Of a stretch of DNA of 18,255 bases, positions 6,782-13,885 are shown one piece after another (position 1 is the first letter of the stretch; the number at the start of each line of letters is the position of its first letter). The notes under the pieces were generated by a model that had not been told where the DNA came from, made no database searches, and saw nothing but the letters and a program-made list of their open reading frames with translations. The stretch lies in contig CANRFS010000009.1 in the NCBI GenBank assembly GCA_947629965.1, forward strand, positions 1-18,255, written 5' to 3'. Source of the stretch: an uncultured Clostridia bacterium. GTDB lineage: Bacteria > Bacillota > Clostridia > TANB77 > CAG-508. A program made the translations under genes and the position numbers.

Positions 6782-9104
6782 TTATTTATTGCTATTATCA
6801 TTATTATTTAAATTAAAGCTAATTGCATCTTCATTATTAAAGAAGTAAGATGAATCAGTAGTATCTGTTTGTATAGGATTTACATCTCCGACGATCATCT
6901 TCGGTAAATTTTACTTTTTTAGGATTCCATTTAGATTTATTATCTTCACCAACATCATCATTAATTGCAGTTATATATTTAGCAAAATTATATTTTTTTG
7001 CCTTATGCAAAGTTTTATATTTACTTTCCAAGGAATCTACTTTACCATAGTTAACAACATTTTTTCCTTTTTTATTTTTAATTTTATAAATAATTGTTTT
7101 AAATGCAAGACCTTGTATCTTACCAAGTTTCATGGTATCAACCCAGGTCCATTTTGGACCATTTAGTTCAGTCTTGTATTCACCTTCTTGCTGTTCATAT
7201 TTATAACCAACTTCCCATTCTCTTCTTTTTCCAAATTCCTGCATCCACCAATTCATTTCTTCTGGAGTACTATTACCAAATGTAATTTTAGTAGGAGAGT
7301 TTGAAAGTAATAAGTTTTTATTTTCTCCTAATCCACCTATAGTTTGTGCAGAGAATATAGTACCAATTTTAAATTTCCTATATATTGAATACATATCAGC
7401 AAATGAATCTGGACCATATTGATCAAATTCATCTACATAAATAAAATGTGGGATTCTATTTCTTACTAAATTACGGTTATTTTCAACTGAGCACATCATG
7501 AGACATAAGAAGAAATTACCAAATCCTTTATGCCCAGTTCCACCAATTTCATAAGGTCTAGTAGATATTAAAACTATTTTTCCATTATTTATTACATCAT
7601 TAAAATCTATATTATTATATCTATTACATATTATGCTTCTTACTTGAGAACTTCTTAAAAGTACATCTAATGTAGATGATGCAAAATGCACATATCTTTG
7701 CATATCTTTTCTTCCTACAGAATCTTTATAGAAATTTTGTTTAAAATATCCAATTTGAAGATCATATTCTTTTGCAAGTTCAGGATCTTTTTCTAATTCT
7801 TCGCACATTTCTTGGACTAAATCAAAGTTATTAAAGCATTTTAGCAAATCTTCTAAGTTAGGCATTAAACCATCGTTCATTTTAGGATACATTAATTTTA
7901 AAAGAAGAACTATATTCTGAATTGCTTGAGTAGATATATCTTCTGCATAAGCCATTTCTGCAGTATGTGATGCAGGATTATAAAGGCTTCTAATAACTAA
8001 TGAAATTATTAAACCACATAAATGTGGAGGATCAATAATAAATGGATTTAAACCAACTGAATTAGGATTTGTAGGATCTATTTCTATAACTGGTATATCA
8101 AAGTTTTTAGCAACCTCTTTAATTCTATCAGTATGATCAGAATCAGGACTTACAACTGTTATACCAAAATCTTTATAAACAATTTCTCCGTCTGGTTTTA
8201 CTTCATAAATCATTTTATTCATATATGCTTTATATACTCTTTCTTTTCCTTCAACAGGTGAAAGCATAGATAAATTGAAATTTTTATTTAAGTAGTCATT
8301 ATCATATGGTTTATTTAATACAGCAATATTAGTTTTTAACGCTGTATAACCCATTTCTTTAGAAACTTCTCTAAAAAAGTATTTCTTTTCCAAATCTCTT
8401 GCTATCATAGGTTCCATTACCATTGAAGTCTTACCTGTTCCAGAAGGACCTATTACTAGCATTGGTTGAAATCTTCTTTGCTCAATTAATTTAACCGGTT
8501 TACCTGTTGTTTTATCTTTACAAATTTCAACTTCTAAACTATATGGACCTGTCGTTCCATCAGATGCAGATATATCTAAACCTTGAAAATCTTGAATAGA
8601 GTCAATAAAGTTATTTGGGAAAATTGGGTCATTAACAGTTCTATTTAACCAAAGCAATAATTTATAAAAAGTAACTAATGGTATATATATAGATACTGCT
8701 GTAAATGCGTTTATTATTAAGCTTGAAAACTCGGTAATTATAAACTCATAATTTGGAAGAGATAAAATTCCTATCCAAGCTAAATGATTTATCCATTGTA
8801 CAACTGCCGAAATACCTATTATATATAAACATATACAATATGTACAGAAAAATGATTTTTTAGTTTCCTCAGACTTACAAAATTTAGACTGATAACAAAG
8901 CAAGAATGCAAATACTGGACAAGCCATTGCGAGAGTATAGCGTATAGGACCCCAATACGAAACTGACATTCCTGTAAAAATTAATATCAGCATTTCTACA
9001 ACTCTGTCTATTATTATATATGTTGTTAGCAGAGTTAAAATATAAGTAAAAAAAGTATTTCTATCTGTTTTTAACAATTTTAAAAATTTATCTACATATT
9101 TCAA
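6782..9104 (-). CDS. VirD4/TraG-like coupling ATPase, +1 frame change at CGG near the C-terminus
   Basis: Type IV coupling ATPases recruit DNA or protein substrates to a secretion channel at the inner membrane. About four membrane segments lie in residues 15-150. A soluble RecA-like motor follows, with Walker A G-P-S-G-T-G-K-T at 219-226, Walker B F-I-Y-V-D-E-F-D at 554-561, and a sensor-like F-S-A-Q-T at 584-588. The start is TTG 9104-9102, eight bases after GGGGG; the next in-frame ATG is at residue 38. The uninterrupted frame gives 749 residues, ending at TGA 6857-6855. Skipping the C of in-frame CGG 6890-6888 gives an acidic, polar 35-residue tail (G-D-V-N-P-I-Q-T-D-T) ending at TAA 6784-6782, 773 residues in all. 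No relaxase, VirB4 or channel gene is visible, so it is an orphan, a remnant or a domesticated motor. Confidence 0.82.
6882..6896 (-). other. Candidate +1 recoding site in the coupling ATPase (CGT CGG AGA)
   Basis: On the minus strand the main frame reads GAT GAT CGT CGG AGA TGT. Dropping the C of CGG (base 6890) gives CGT GGA GAT GTA AAT and an open frame that reaches the terminator. CGG is codon 739. Confidence 0.5.
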
Positions 9105-9141
9105 TTTTTAATCCCCCAAAGATATATTTTCATACATATAT

Positions 9142-9170
9142 ATTATCCTACAAAAATGCGAAAAAAACAA
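9142..9170 (-). promoter_or_regulatory. Possible sigma-A promoter of the coupling ATPase
   Basis: On the minus strand, TTGTTT (9170-9165), a 17-base spacer and GATAAT (9147-9142), about 37 bases before the TTG start. The -35 hexamer is imperfect. Confidence 0.45.
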
Positions 9171-9186
9171 GTCTTTTTACTCAAAA

Positions 9187-9211
9187 AGTTCATATACATT
9201 GAATATGAACT
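9187..9211. promoter_or_regulatory. Operator-like inverted repeat before the flippase gene
   Basis: AGTTCATAT (9187-9195) and its exact complement ATATGAACT (9203-9211) flank seven bases, immediately before the AGGGGGTG binding site. No T-run follows, so it is not a terminator. It could be a repressor site or a leader hairpin. Confidence 0.45.
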
Positions 9212-9231
9212 AGTATAGGGGGTGTATAACA

Positions 9232-10830
9232 ATTAAAAATAAGAAACAAAACAGCTTTATGGAAGGCGTAGTTGTACTTATGTTTTCTCAAGTAATTATA
9301 AAAATAGTAGGATTAATTTATAAATTATATTTAACAAATAAGGAAGGATTTGGAGACAGAGGAAATGCAATTTATGGTGGTGCATTTCAAATATATGCTT
9401 TGTTTTTAACAATATCATCAATAGGAGTACCAAATGCTATATCCAAATTAGTATCTAGTAAAATTGCAATAGAAGATAATAAAGGTGCATATAGAATCTT
9501 TAAAATAGCATTTGGCATGTTTGGCTTATTAGGTTTTATAGGGAGCAGTATACTGTTTTTTGGAGCAAATTATATAGCAAATAACTATTTACAAATACCA
9601 GAGGCAGAAATCGCAATTTTAGCACTTTCTCCATCTGTATTTTTAGTATCAATTTCATCAGTATTAAGAGGATATTTTAATGGAAAAGAAAATTTGTCTG
9701 TAACTGCAAATTCTCAAAGCCTAGAGCAAATATTCAAAACAGTGCTTTCTATATTTATAGTTAATCAAATAGCATCAATATCTTGTAATAACACAATACT
9801 TATGGCAGGTGCTGCAACACTTGCAACGACGCTTGCTACATTATTTACTGTAATGTATTTATACAGATACTTTATAAAAAGAAAAAAAGAGGTATGGAAA
9901 GAAGTAATATTATCTACTAAATATAAGCGAGATAGTGTAATGACAATTATAAAAAATATACTTGCGGTGTCTATACCTATTGCCTTATGTGCACTTTTTT
10001 CTGCTATTACAAAAACAATAGATGCTTTTACTGTTGTAAGAATGTTAAAAAATATTATAGGTGAAGAACAAGCAACGCTACAATATGGAATTTTAAGTGG
10101 CAAAGTAGATACATTAATAACACTTCCTTTTTCATTTAATATTGCTTTTGCAACTGCATTGGTACCAACTATTTCTGCAGCAATTGCAAAAAAAGAAATA
10201 TATATAGCTAAAAAAAGAATAAAGTTTTCTATATTACTTACTATATTAATAGGTATGCCATGCACATTATATATGAGTGTGTTTTCTAGCAATATATTAA
10301 AGTTGTTATTTCCTAATGCCTTGGCAGGGGCAGAAATGCTTGCAATTGCATCATGGAGTATTATATTTGTAGTTTTAACTCAAACAATTAATGGAGCTCT
10401 TCAGGGACTAGGAAAAGTTAATGTGCCAGTAATTGCATTTGGAATTGGTGCAATTATAAAGTTAGTACTTAATATATTATTAATTCCTATTATTGGAGTA
10501 TCAGGAGCAATTATATCTTCAATAGCCTCTCATATCATATCATTTATAATATGTTTTATTTCATTAAATAAGAATTTAAATATATCTTTTAACGTAAGCA
10601 AATTTTTGATAAAACCTGCATTAGCATCTATTCTTATGGTTGTATGTTCATATATTATATATATGAAGCTGGAGGCAAGTGCATCGAATAATATTTTATT
10701 AATAGTCTCACTATTAGTAGGAATAATAGTATATATAATATCAATCTTTATGCTGAAAATATTATCTCAGGACGAAATTTTTATGCTTCCTTACGGACAA
10801 AAGATGTATAAAAAGGTAAAAAGAAGATAA
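9232..10830 (+). CDS. Lipid-linked oligosaccharide flippase, MATE/MurJ-SpoVB type
   Basis: Polytopic exporter of the MOP superfamily (MurJ, SpoVB, Wzx), which flips undecaprenyl-linked cell-envelope precursors. From ATT the product is 532 residues with about 14 hydrophobic segments spread over the whole length. The N-terminal block V-V-V-L-M-F-S-Q-V-I-I-K-I-V-G-L-I-Y-K and the following S-S-I-G-V-P-N-A-I-S-K-L-V resemble SpoVB/YtgP-like proteins. The binding site AGGGGGTG (9217-9224) is seven bases before ATT 9232, which would give (M)KNKKQNSFMEGVV, the expected short cytoplasmic lead. ATG 9259 is 34 bases away from that site and has no site of its own, so it would trim the lead. It is divergent from the coupling ATPase. 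Substrate (lipid II or another glycolipid) cannot be told. Confidence 0.8.
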   Translation: MKNKKQNSFMEGVVVLMFSQVIIKIVGLIYKLYLTNKEGFGDRGNAIYGGAFQIYALFLTISSIGVPNAISKLVSSKIAIEDNKGAYRIFKIAFGMFGLLGFIGSSILFFGANYIANNYLQIPEAEIAILALSPSVFLVSISSVLRGYFNGKENLSVTANSQSLEQIFKTVLSIFIVNQIASISCNNTILMAGAATLATTLATLFTVMYLYRYFIKRKKEVWKEVILSTKYKRDSVMTIIKNILAVSIPIALCALFSAITKTIDAFTVVRMLKNIIGEEQATLQYGILSGKVDTLITLPFSFNIAFATALVPTISAAIAKKEIYIAKKRIKFSILLTILIGMPCTLYMSVFSSNILKLLFPNALAGAEMLAIASWSIIFVVLTQTINGALQGLGKVNVPVIAFGIGAIIKLVLNILLIPIIGVSGAIISSIASHIISFIICFISLNKNLNISFNVSKFLIKPALASILMVVCSYIIYMKLEASASNNILLIVSLLVGIIVYIISIFMLKILSQDEIFMLPYGQKMYKKVKRR

Positions 10831-10950
10831 AATAAAAAAGGCTACAAACACGGTAGAATCAATACTTTCAAAGACCAGAAATGGCAAAACTTAGGGAATG
10901 AACGCGTTTAGAAAAAAATAAAAATAAAAAAAGAAGGATTTTAGCTAAAA

Positions 10951-10987
10951 TTGACGAATATTCTTAAGTAGTAGAATTATTCTACTA
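10951..10987 (+). promoter_or_regulatory. Likely hup promoter with a perfect 19-bp palindrome over the -10
   Basis: TTGACG at 10951-10956 and TAGAAT at 10972-10977 are 15 bases apart, a short spacer. A perfect palindrome with 9-base arms and one central T (TAGTAGAAT, then ATTCTACTA) spans 10969-10987 and overlaps the -10. This is a typical position for a repressor, though an mRNA hairpin is equally possible. The rest of the gap (10831-10950) shows no gene or terminator. Confidence 0.45.
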
Positions 10988-11021
10988 AAAAAGAAAACAA
11001 ATCTTATAGGAGGTAATTTTA

Positions 11022-11300
11022 ATGAACAAAGCTGAATTAATCGCAGCTATAGCTGCAAAAACAGGAGAAACAAAAAAAGGTGCTGAAGCTGCAGTAAACG
11101 CATTAGTTGATACTGTAACAGATGCTTTAGTAAAAGGAGATAAAGTTCAATTAGTTGGATTTGGATCTTTCGAAGTTAGAAAAAGAGCAGCTAGAAAAGG
11201 TAGAAATCCACAAACTAAGGAAGAAATCAAAATACCTGCATCAAAAGCTCCAGTATTCAAAGCTGGTAAAGCATTAAAAGATTTAGTTAATAAAAAATAG
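11022..11300 (+). CDS. hup: DNA-binding protein HU
   Basis: The product has 92 residues and starts at ATG 11022 after AGGAGG. It matches HU along its entire length: M-N-K-A-E-L-I at the start, G-F-G-S-F at 46-50, then the basic beta-arm with R-N-P-Q-T at 61-65, whose proline intercalates into DNA, and V-F-K-A-G-K-A-L-K at the end. HU dimers bend and compact the chromosome without much sequence preference. Length is standard (90-92). The gene is monocistronic, with its own leader and a strong terminator. The palindrome upstream could be its control site. Confidence 0.96.
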   Translation: MNKAELIAAIAAKTGETKKGAEAAVNALVDTVTDALVKGDKVQLVGFGSFEVRKRAARKGRNPQTKEEIKIPASKAPVFKAGKALKDLVNKK

Positions 11301-11343
11301 AATTAATACATTAATTAATACATTAATATAAGTATGAATTCAT

Positions 11344-11377
11344 AAAAAAGAGCGAAGATTTCTTCGCTCTTTTTTTT
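11344..11377 (+). terminator. Rho-independent terminator of hup
   Basis: Perfect 15-bp stem (11344-11358 with 11361-11375, GAGCGAAGA in the arm), a TT loop and a T-run through 11377. Confidence 0.95.
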
Positions 11378-11408
11378 AAATGTTTAGAATAAAGAAAAGT
11401 ATTATATA

Positions 11409-11437
11409 AAAAATAGACCCATTGTGGATCTATTTTT
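11409..11437 (-). terminator. Terminator of the minus-strand unrecognised gene
   Basis: The minus-strand RNA forms a 12-bp stem (11437-11426 with 11420-11409, one G-U pair) around ACAAT, followed by a U-rich tail. It lies 20 bases after the stop at 11458. Confidence 0.75.
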
Positions 11438-11457
11438 AGCGATTTACGATTTAAGAT

Positions 11458-11829
11458 TTAAGCATTCGAAGGGGTAAAAGCAAAAGTAAATTGAATATTT
11501 TTGCCATTTCTAATTATATTAGTTCTTAAACCATTACGCTTTGCTAATTCAACACAACCAAGCAAGTCATTTTTTGAAAAATTAACCTCTTGTACATTTT
11601 CTCCATTACAGGAAAAAAATGTGTGATCATCAGCAATAGTAAAAAATGCTACTATTGTCTTAGGATATTTAAAAGAGTTCTCTGCTATGTTGATAAAGGT
11701 TTTTTTGATTAATGAAAATGCTTGTGCTGAACCGTGATCAAACTTTGTTATCCTAGGATAACTGCGAGTAGATTCTGTGATATAAATCCGATTGAGCATA
11801 TTAGCAAAGAGTTCATTTTCGTGTTGCAT
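11458..11829 (-). CDS. Unrecognised 123-residue protein
   Basis: I do not recognise this family. It starts at ATG 11829, seven bases after AGAAGGTGG, has a near-consensus promoter and its own terminator, and so is very probably a real gene. The product looks globular and soluble: no signal peptide or membrane segment, mixed alpha/beta pattern, with I-A-E-N-S-F in the middle and a hydrophobic C-terminal strand (I-Q-F-T-F-A-F). Its arginine codons are unusual here: CGG (codon 14), CGC, AGG and CGT as well as AGA, where neighbours use almost only AGA. CGG is read in frame as a sense codon if the start is right; moving +1 there leads to a stop after 13 codons. The codon use hints at recent transfer. 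Confidence 0.7.
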   Translation of the reverse strand: MQHENELFANMLNRIYITESTRSYPRITKFDHGSAQAFSLIKKTFINIAENSFKYPKTIVAFFTIADDHTFFSCNGENVQEVNFSKNDLLGCVELAKRNGLRTNIIRNGKNIQFTFAFTPSNA

Positions 11830-11892
11830 TTTGTTTCCACCTTCTTAGTTTATTGGATATTTTTATCGCTAAATGAAAAATATCTGTGAATA

Positions 11893-11921
11893 ATTATAGC
11901 ATAATATATGTTAAAATTCAA
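11893..11921 (-). promoter_or_regulatory. Sigma-A promoter of the unrecognised gene
   Basis: On the minus strand, TTGAAT (11921-11916), a 17-base spacer and a perfect TATAAT (11898-11893). It is divergent from the pilin promoter that begins 53 bases away. Confidence 0.8.
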
Positions 11922-11973
11922 ATTTATGCAAATTAAAGGCGAAAAAACAGAAAAAAATATCTAGAAAAGAATA

Positions 11974-12002
11974 TTGACAATGAAAAAAAGATAATATATT
12001 AT
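11974..12002 (+). promoter_or_regulatory. Sigma-A promoter of pilin-like gene 1
   Basis: TTGACA at 11974-11979, a 17-base spacer and TATTAT at 11997-12002. The leader of about 105 bases contains a small GACTAA/TTAGTC hairpin at 12057-12070. The AGAAGGAG binding site ends 12 bases before ATG 12114, a long spacing. Confidence 0.8.
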
Positions 12003-12113
12003 AAATATGTAAATTAAAATAAACATAAAAACAATAAAATTTGGAAAAATAAAAAAGACTAAAATTAGTCCGTCCAAAAAAAGAAAAAACAAAAGAAGGA
12101 GAATGATAAACAC

Positions 12114-12843
12114 ATGAATCAAGAAAAATTAAAAAATAGAGGTATAACTTTAGTAGCCTTAATAATCACAATAATAGTAATGTTAATACTAGTAGGAGTA
12201 ACATTAAGTATAGCATTAAACGGAGGGATAGTTGCAAAAACACAAGAAGCAAAAGCAAAAACAGAGGCAGCAATGGAAGAAGAAAAAAATATAGGAAATG
12301 GAAAAGTAGAGATAGATGGAAAAACATATAATTCAATAGATGAATATATACATGAAAAAACAGATAATGGAGTAAAAGATGACGATATAGAAGTAATAGG
12401 AAGCTTTTATAAAGGTAATGCCGGGAAAATTAATATTACAATATCAGAAGATATACCTGCACCACGTGACGTAGAATGTTATTTATACAAAGTAGGAACA
12501 ATAAACGGTGATACAATAGAATGGGAAGAATCTCTTGAGGGATGGATTAAAGATCCTTTTACACATAATCCTACTGAAGAACAGGCGGAGAGGACAGCGT
12601 CTGCGCTAGAGAACGCTGTGATCAGTGAGATGATGGATGCTCAAAATGTTACTGCAAATAATGGATTAATTTCATATGACCGGGTTAGAGTCGAATAGTA
12701 TATATTTAATTAGGTTTGAAAGATACATACCTGGTGACGGGAATGTTTATAGGAATTTACCATATCTTGTAGGGATATTAAAAAACGATGAAAGCAAATC
12801 ATTTGAGATTACTCCTGAATACACTGTAAGGAAATTTCTTTAG
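12114..12843 (+). CDS. Type IV pilin-like secreted protein 1, +1 frame change at CGG
   Basis: The N-terminus has a prepilin-type signal, K-N-R-G followed by I-T-L-V-A-L-I-I-T-I-I-V-M-L-I, with cleavage expected after G10. The glutamate usual at mature position 5 is replaced by alanine, as in many clostridial members. Next come a charged helix with A-K-A-K-T-E-A-A-M-E-E-E, a G-K-V-E-I-D-G-K-T-Y segment, and a beta-rich C-terminal domain. The first frame stops at TAG 12696-12698 (194 residues). Skipping the C of CGG 12681-12683 continues with G-L-E-S-N-S-I-Y-L-I to TAG 12841-12843, giving 242 residues. That tail resembles the G-L-x-P-N-x-x-Y strand of fibronectin-III-like folds, and its stop is 2 bases before the terminator stem. 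An internal ATG (12676) in the tail frame is an alternative way to translate it. Confidence 0.78.
12676..12700 (+). other. Candidate +1 recoding site in pilin-like gene 1 (GAC CGG GTT)
   Basis: The first frame reads TCA TAT GAC CGG GTT AGA and then reaches TAG 12696. Dropping C12681 gives TAT GAC GGG TTA GAG. The second frame is closed upstream by a TAA and opens only here, so the overlap is about 30 bases. Confidence 0.6.
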
Positions 12844-12845
12844 TG

Positions 12846-12887
12846 AAAAATATCCAGAATTTATAAAATAGATTCTGGATATTTTTG
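12846..12887 (+). terminator. Terminator of pilin-like unit 1
   Basis: A perfect 15-bp stem (12846-12860 with 12872-12886, TATCCAGAAT in the arm), an 11-base loop, and T-rich sequence at the end. Confidence 0.85.
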
Positions 12888-12919
12888 TTTTACACAGAAA
12901 AAATATCTAGAAAAGAATA

Positions 12920-12948
12920 TTGACAATGAAAAAAAGATAATATATTAT
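12920..12948 (+). promoter_or_regulatory. Sigma-A promoter of pilin-like gene 2
   Basis: TTGACA at 12920-12925, a 17-base spacer, TATTAT at 12943-12948; same promoter as in unit 1. Confidence 0.8.
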
Positions 12949-13058
12949 AGATATGTAAATTAAAATAAACATAAAAACAATAGAATTTGGAAAAATAAAA
13001 AAGACTAAAATTAGTCCGTCCAAAAAAGAAAAAACAAAAGAAGGAGAATGATAAACAC

Positions 13059-13788
13059 ATGAATCGAGAAGAAAAATTAAAAAATAGAGGTATAACTTTA
13101 GTAGCCTTAATAATCACAATAATAGTAATGTTAATACTAGTAGGAGTAACATTAAGTATAGCATTAAACGGAGGGATAGTTGCAAAAACACAAGAAGCAA
13201 AAGCAAAAACAGAGGCAGCAATGGAAGAAGAAAAAAATATAGGAAATGGAAAAGTAGAGATAGATGGAAAAACATATAATTCAATAGATGAATATATACA
13301 TGAAAAAACAGATAATGAAGTGAAAGAGGACGACATAGAAGTAATAGGAAGATTTTATAAAGGCAATGCTGGGAAAATTAATATTACAATATCAGAAGAT
13401 ATACCTTCGCCACGTGAAGTAGAATGTTCTTTACTCAAAGTTGGAACAATAAATGGCGATACAGTAGAATGGGAAGAATCTCTTAAGGAATATATTAAAG
13501 ATACTTTTACACTTAATCCTACTGAAGAACAGGCGGAGGCAGCAGTTGATAAGGTGGATGGCGGTAGCATACTTGCTAGGATGGAGGGCGTAACTATGAC
13601 TGCAAATAATGGATTAATTTCATATGACCGGGTTAGAGCCGAATAGTATATACTTAATAAGTTTTAAAAGATACAAGGCAAGTGACGGAAATACTTATCT
13701 TAATATACCATATCTTGTAGGGGTATTAAAAAACGATGAAAGCAAATCATTTGAGATTACTCCTAAATGCACTGTAAGAACGCTTTAG
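13059..13788 (+). CDS. Type IV pilin-like secreted protein 2, +1 frame change at CGG
   Basis: Paralogue of the preceding gene with the same signal (K-N-R-G, then I-T-L-V-A-L) and cleavage expected after G11. Residues from K-L-K-N-R-G to about 83 are identical to gene 1 at the DNA level. After that, substitutions cluster, especially at about 160-180, while total length is kept. The first frame stops at TAG 13644-13646 (195 residues). Skipping the C of CGG 13629-13631 continues with G-L-E-P-N-S-I-Y-L-I-S-F to TAG 13786-13788, again 242 residues. Relative to copy 1 the tail has many amino-acid changes and one 3-base deletion but no stop and no net frame change, as expected of translated sequence. 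Its secretion system (prepilin peptidase, PilB/PilC) is not in the window. Surface or extracellular location is inferred from the signal. Confidence 0.78.
13624..13648 (+). other. Candidate +1 recoding site in pilin-like gene 2 (GAC CGG GTT)
   Basis: Same sequence as in gene 1 (CATATGACCGGGTTAGAG), with CGG at 13629-13631. It lies in an identical stretch of about 40 bases flanked on both sides by diverged sequence. Confidence 0.6.
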
Positions 13789-13790
13789 TG

Positions 13791-13831
13791 AAAAATATCC
13801 AGAATTTATAAAATAGATTCTGGATATTTTT
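13791..13831 (+). terminator. Terminator of pilin-like unit 2
   Basis: Same 15-bp stem as in unit 1 (13791-13805 with 13817-13831), starting two bases after the tail-frame stop codon. Confidence 0.85.
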
Positions 13832-13856
13832 ATTGCGTAAAAAGTTATTAAAACTA

Positions 13857-13885
13857 TTGACAAAAGTAAGCTAGAATGATAGAAT
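13857..13885 (+). promoter_or_regulatory. Sigma-A promoter of the str operon
   Basis: TTGACA at 13857-13862, a 17-base spacer and TAGAAT at 13880-13885, 65 bases before rpsL. It starts 25 bases after the pilin terminator. Confidence 0.85.

Larger units (their letters stand above)
11947..12893 (+). repeat. Tandem duplication, unit 1 (promoter, pilin-like gene, terminator)
   Basis: The block is about 947 bases and is repeated directly by 12894-13838. Promoter, leader and the first ~85 codons are almost identical between units (a few single-base changes and A-run length differences). From about 12370 the copies diverge clearly, with identical islands at the CGG junction and the terminator. Confidence 0.9.
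12894..13838 (+). repeat. Tandem duplication, unit 2 (promoter, pilin-like gene, terminator)
   Basis: Direct repeat of 11947-12893, beginning at the same ACAGAAAAAA sequence and ending with the same terminator stem. It abuts the promoter of the str operon. Confidence 0.9.

Noticed and set aside
9765..10292. 175-residue minus-strand ORF
   Set aside because: It lies wholly inside the flippase gene, antisense to membrane segments, with no binding site or promoter.
11301..11340. Short ATTAATAC direct repeats after hup as a CRISPR or iteron array
   Set aside because: Only two or three imperfect 8-base units in AT-rich sequence, no spacers of constant size.
12890..13336. 148-residue minus-strand ORF
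   Set aside because: Antisense shadow of the second pilin promoter, leader and 5' end; its F/S-rich composition is that of reversed A-rich sequence.
2343..13631. Frame changes explained simply by sequencing error
   Set aside because: Not excluded, but out-of-frame CGG occurrences are not associated with errors, the sites are not long homopolymers, and two diverged pilin copies share the same junction. Kept as the main alternative.
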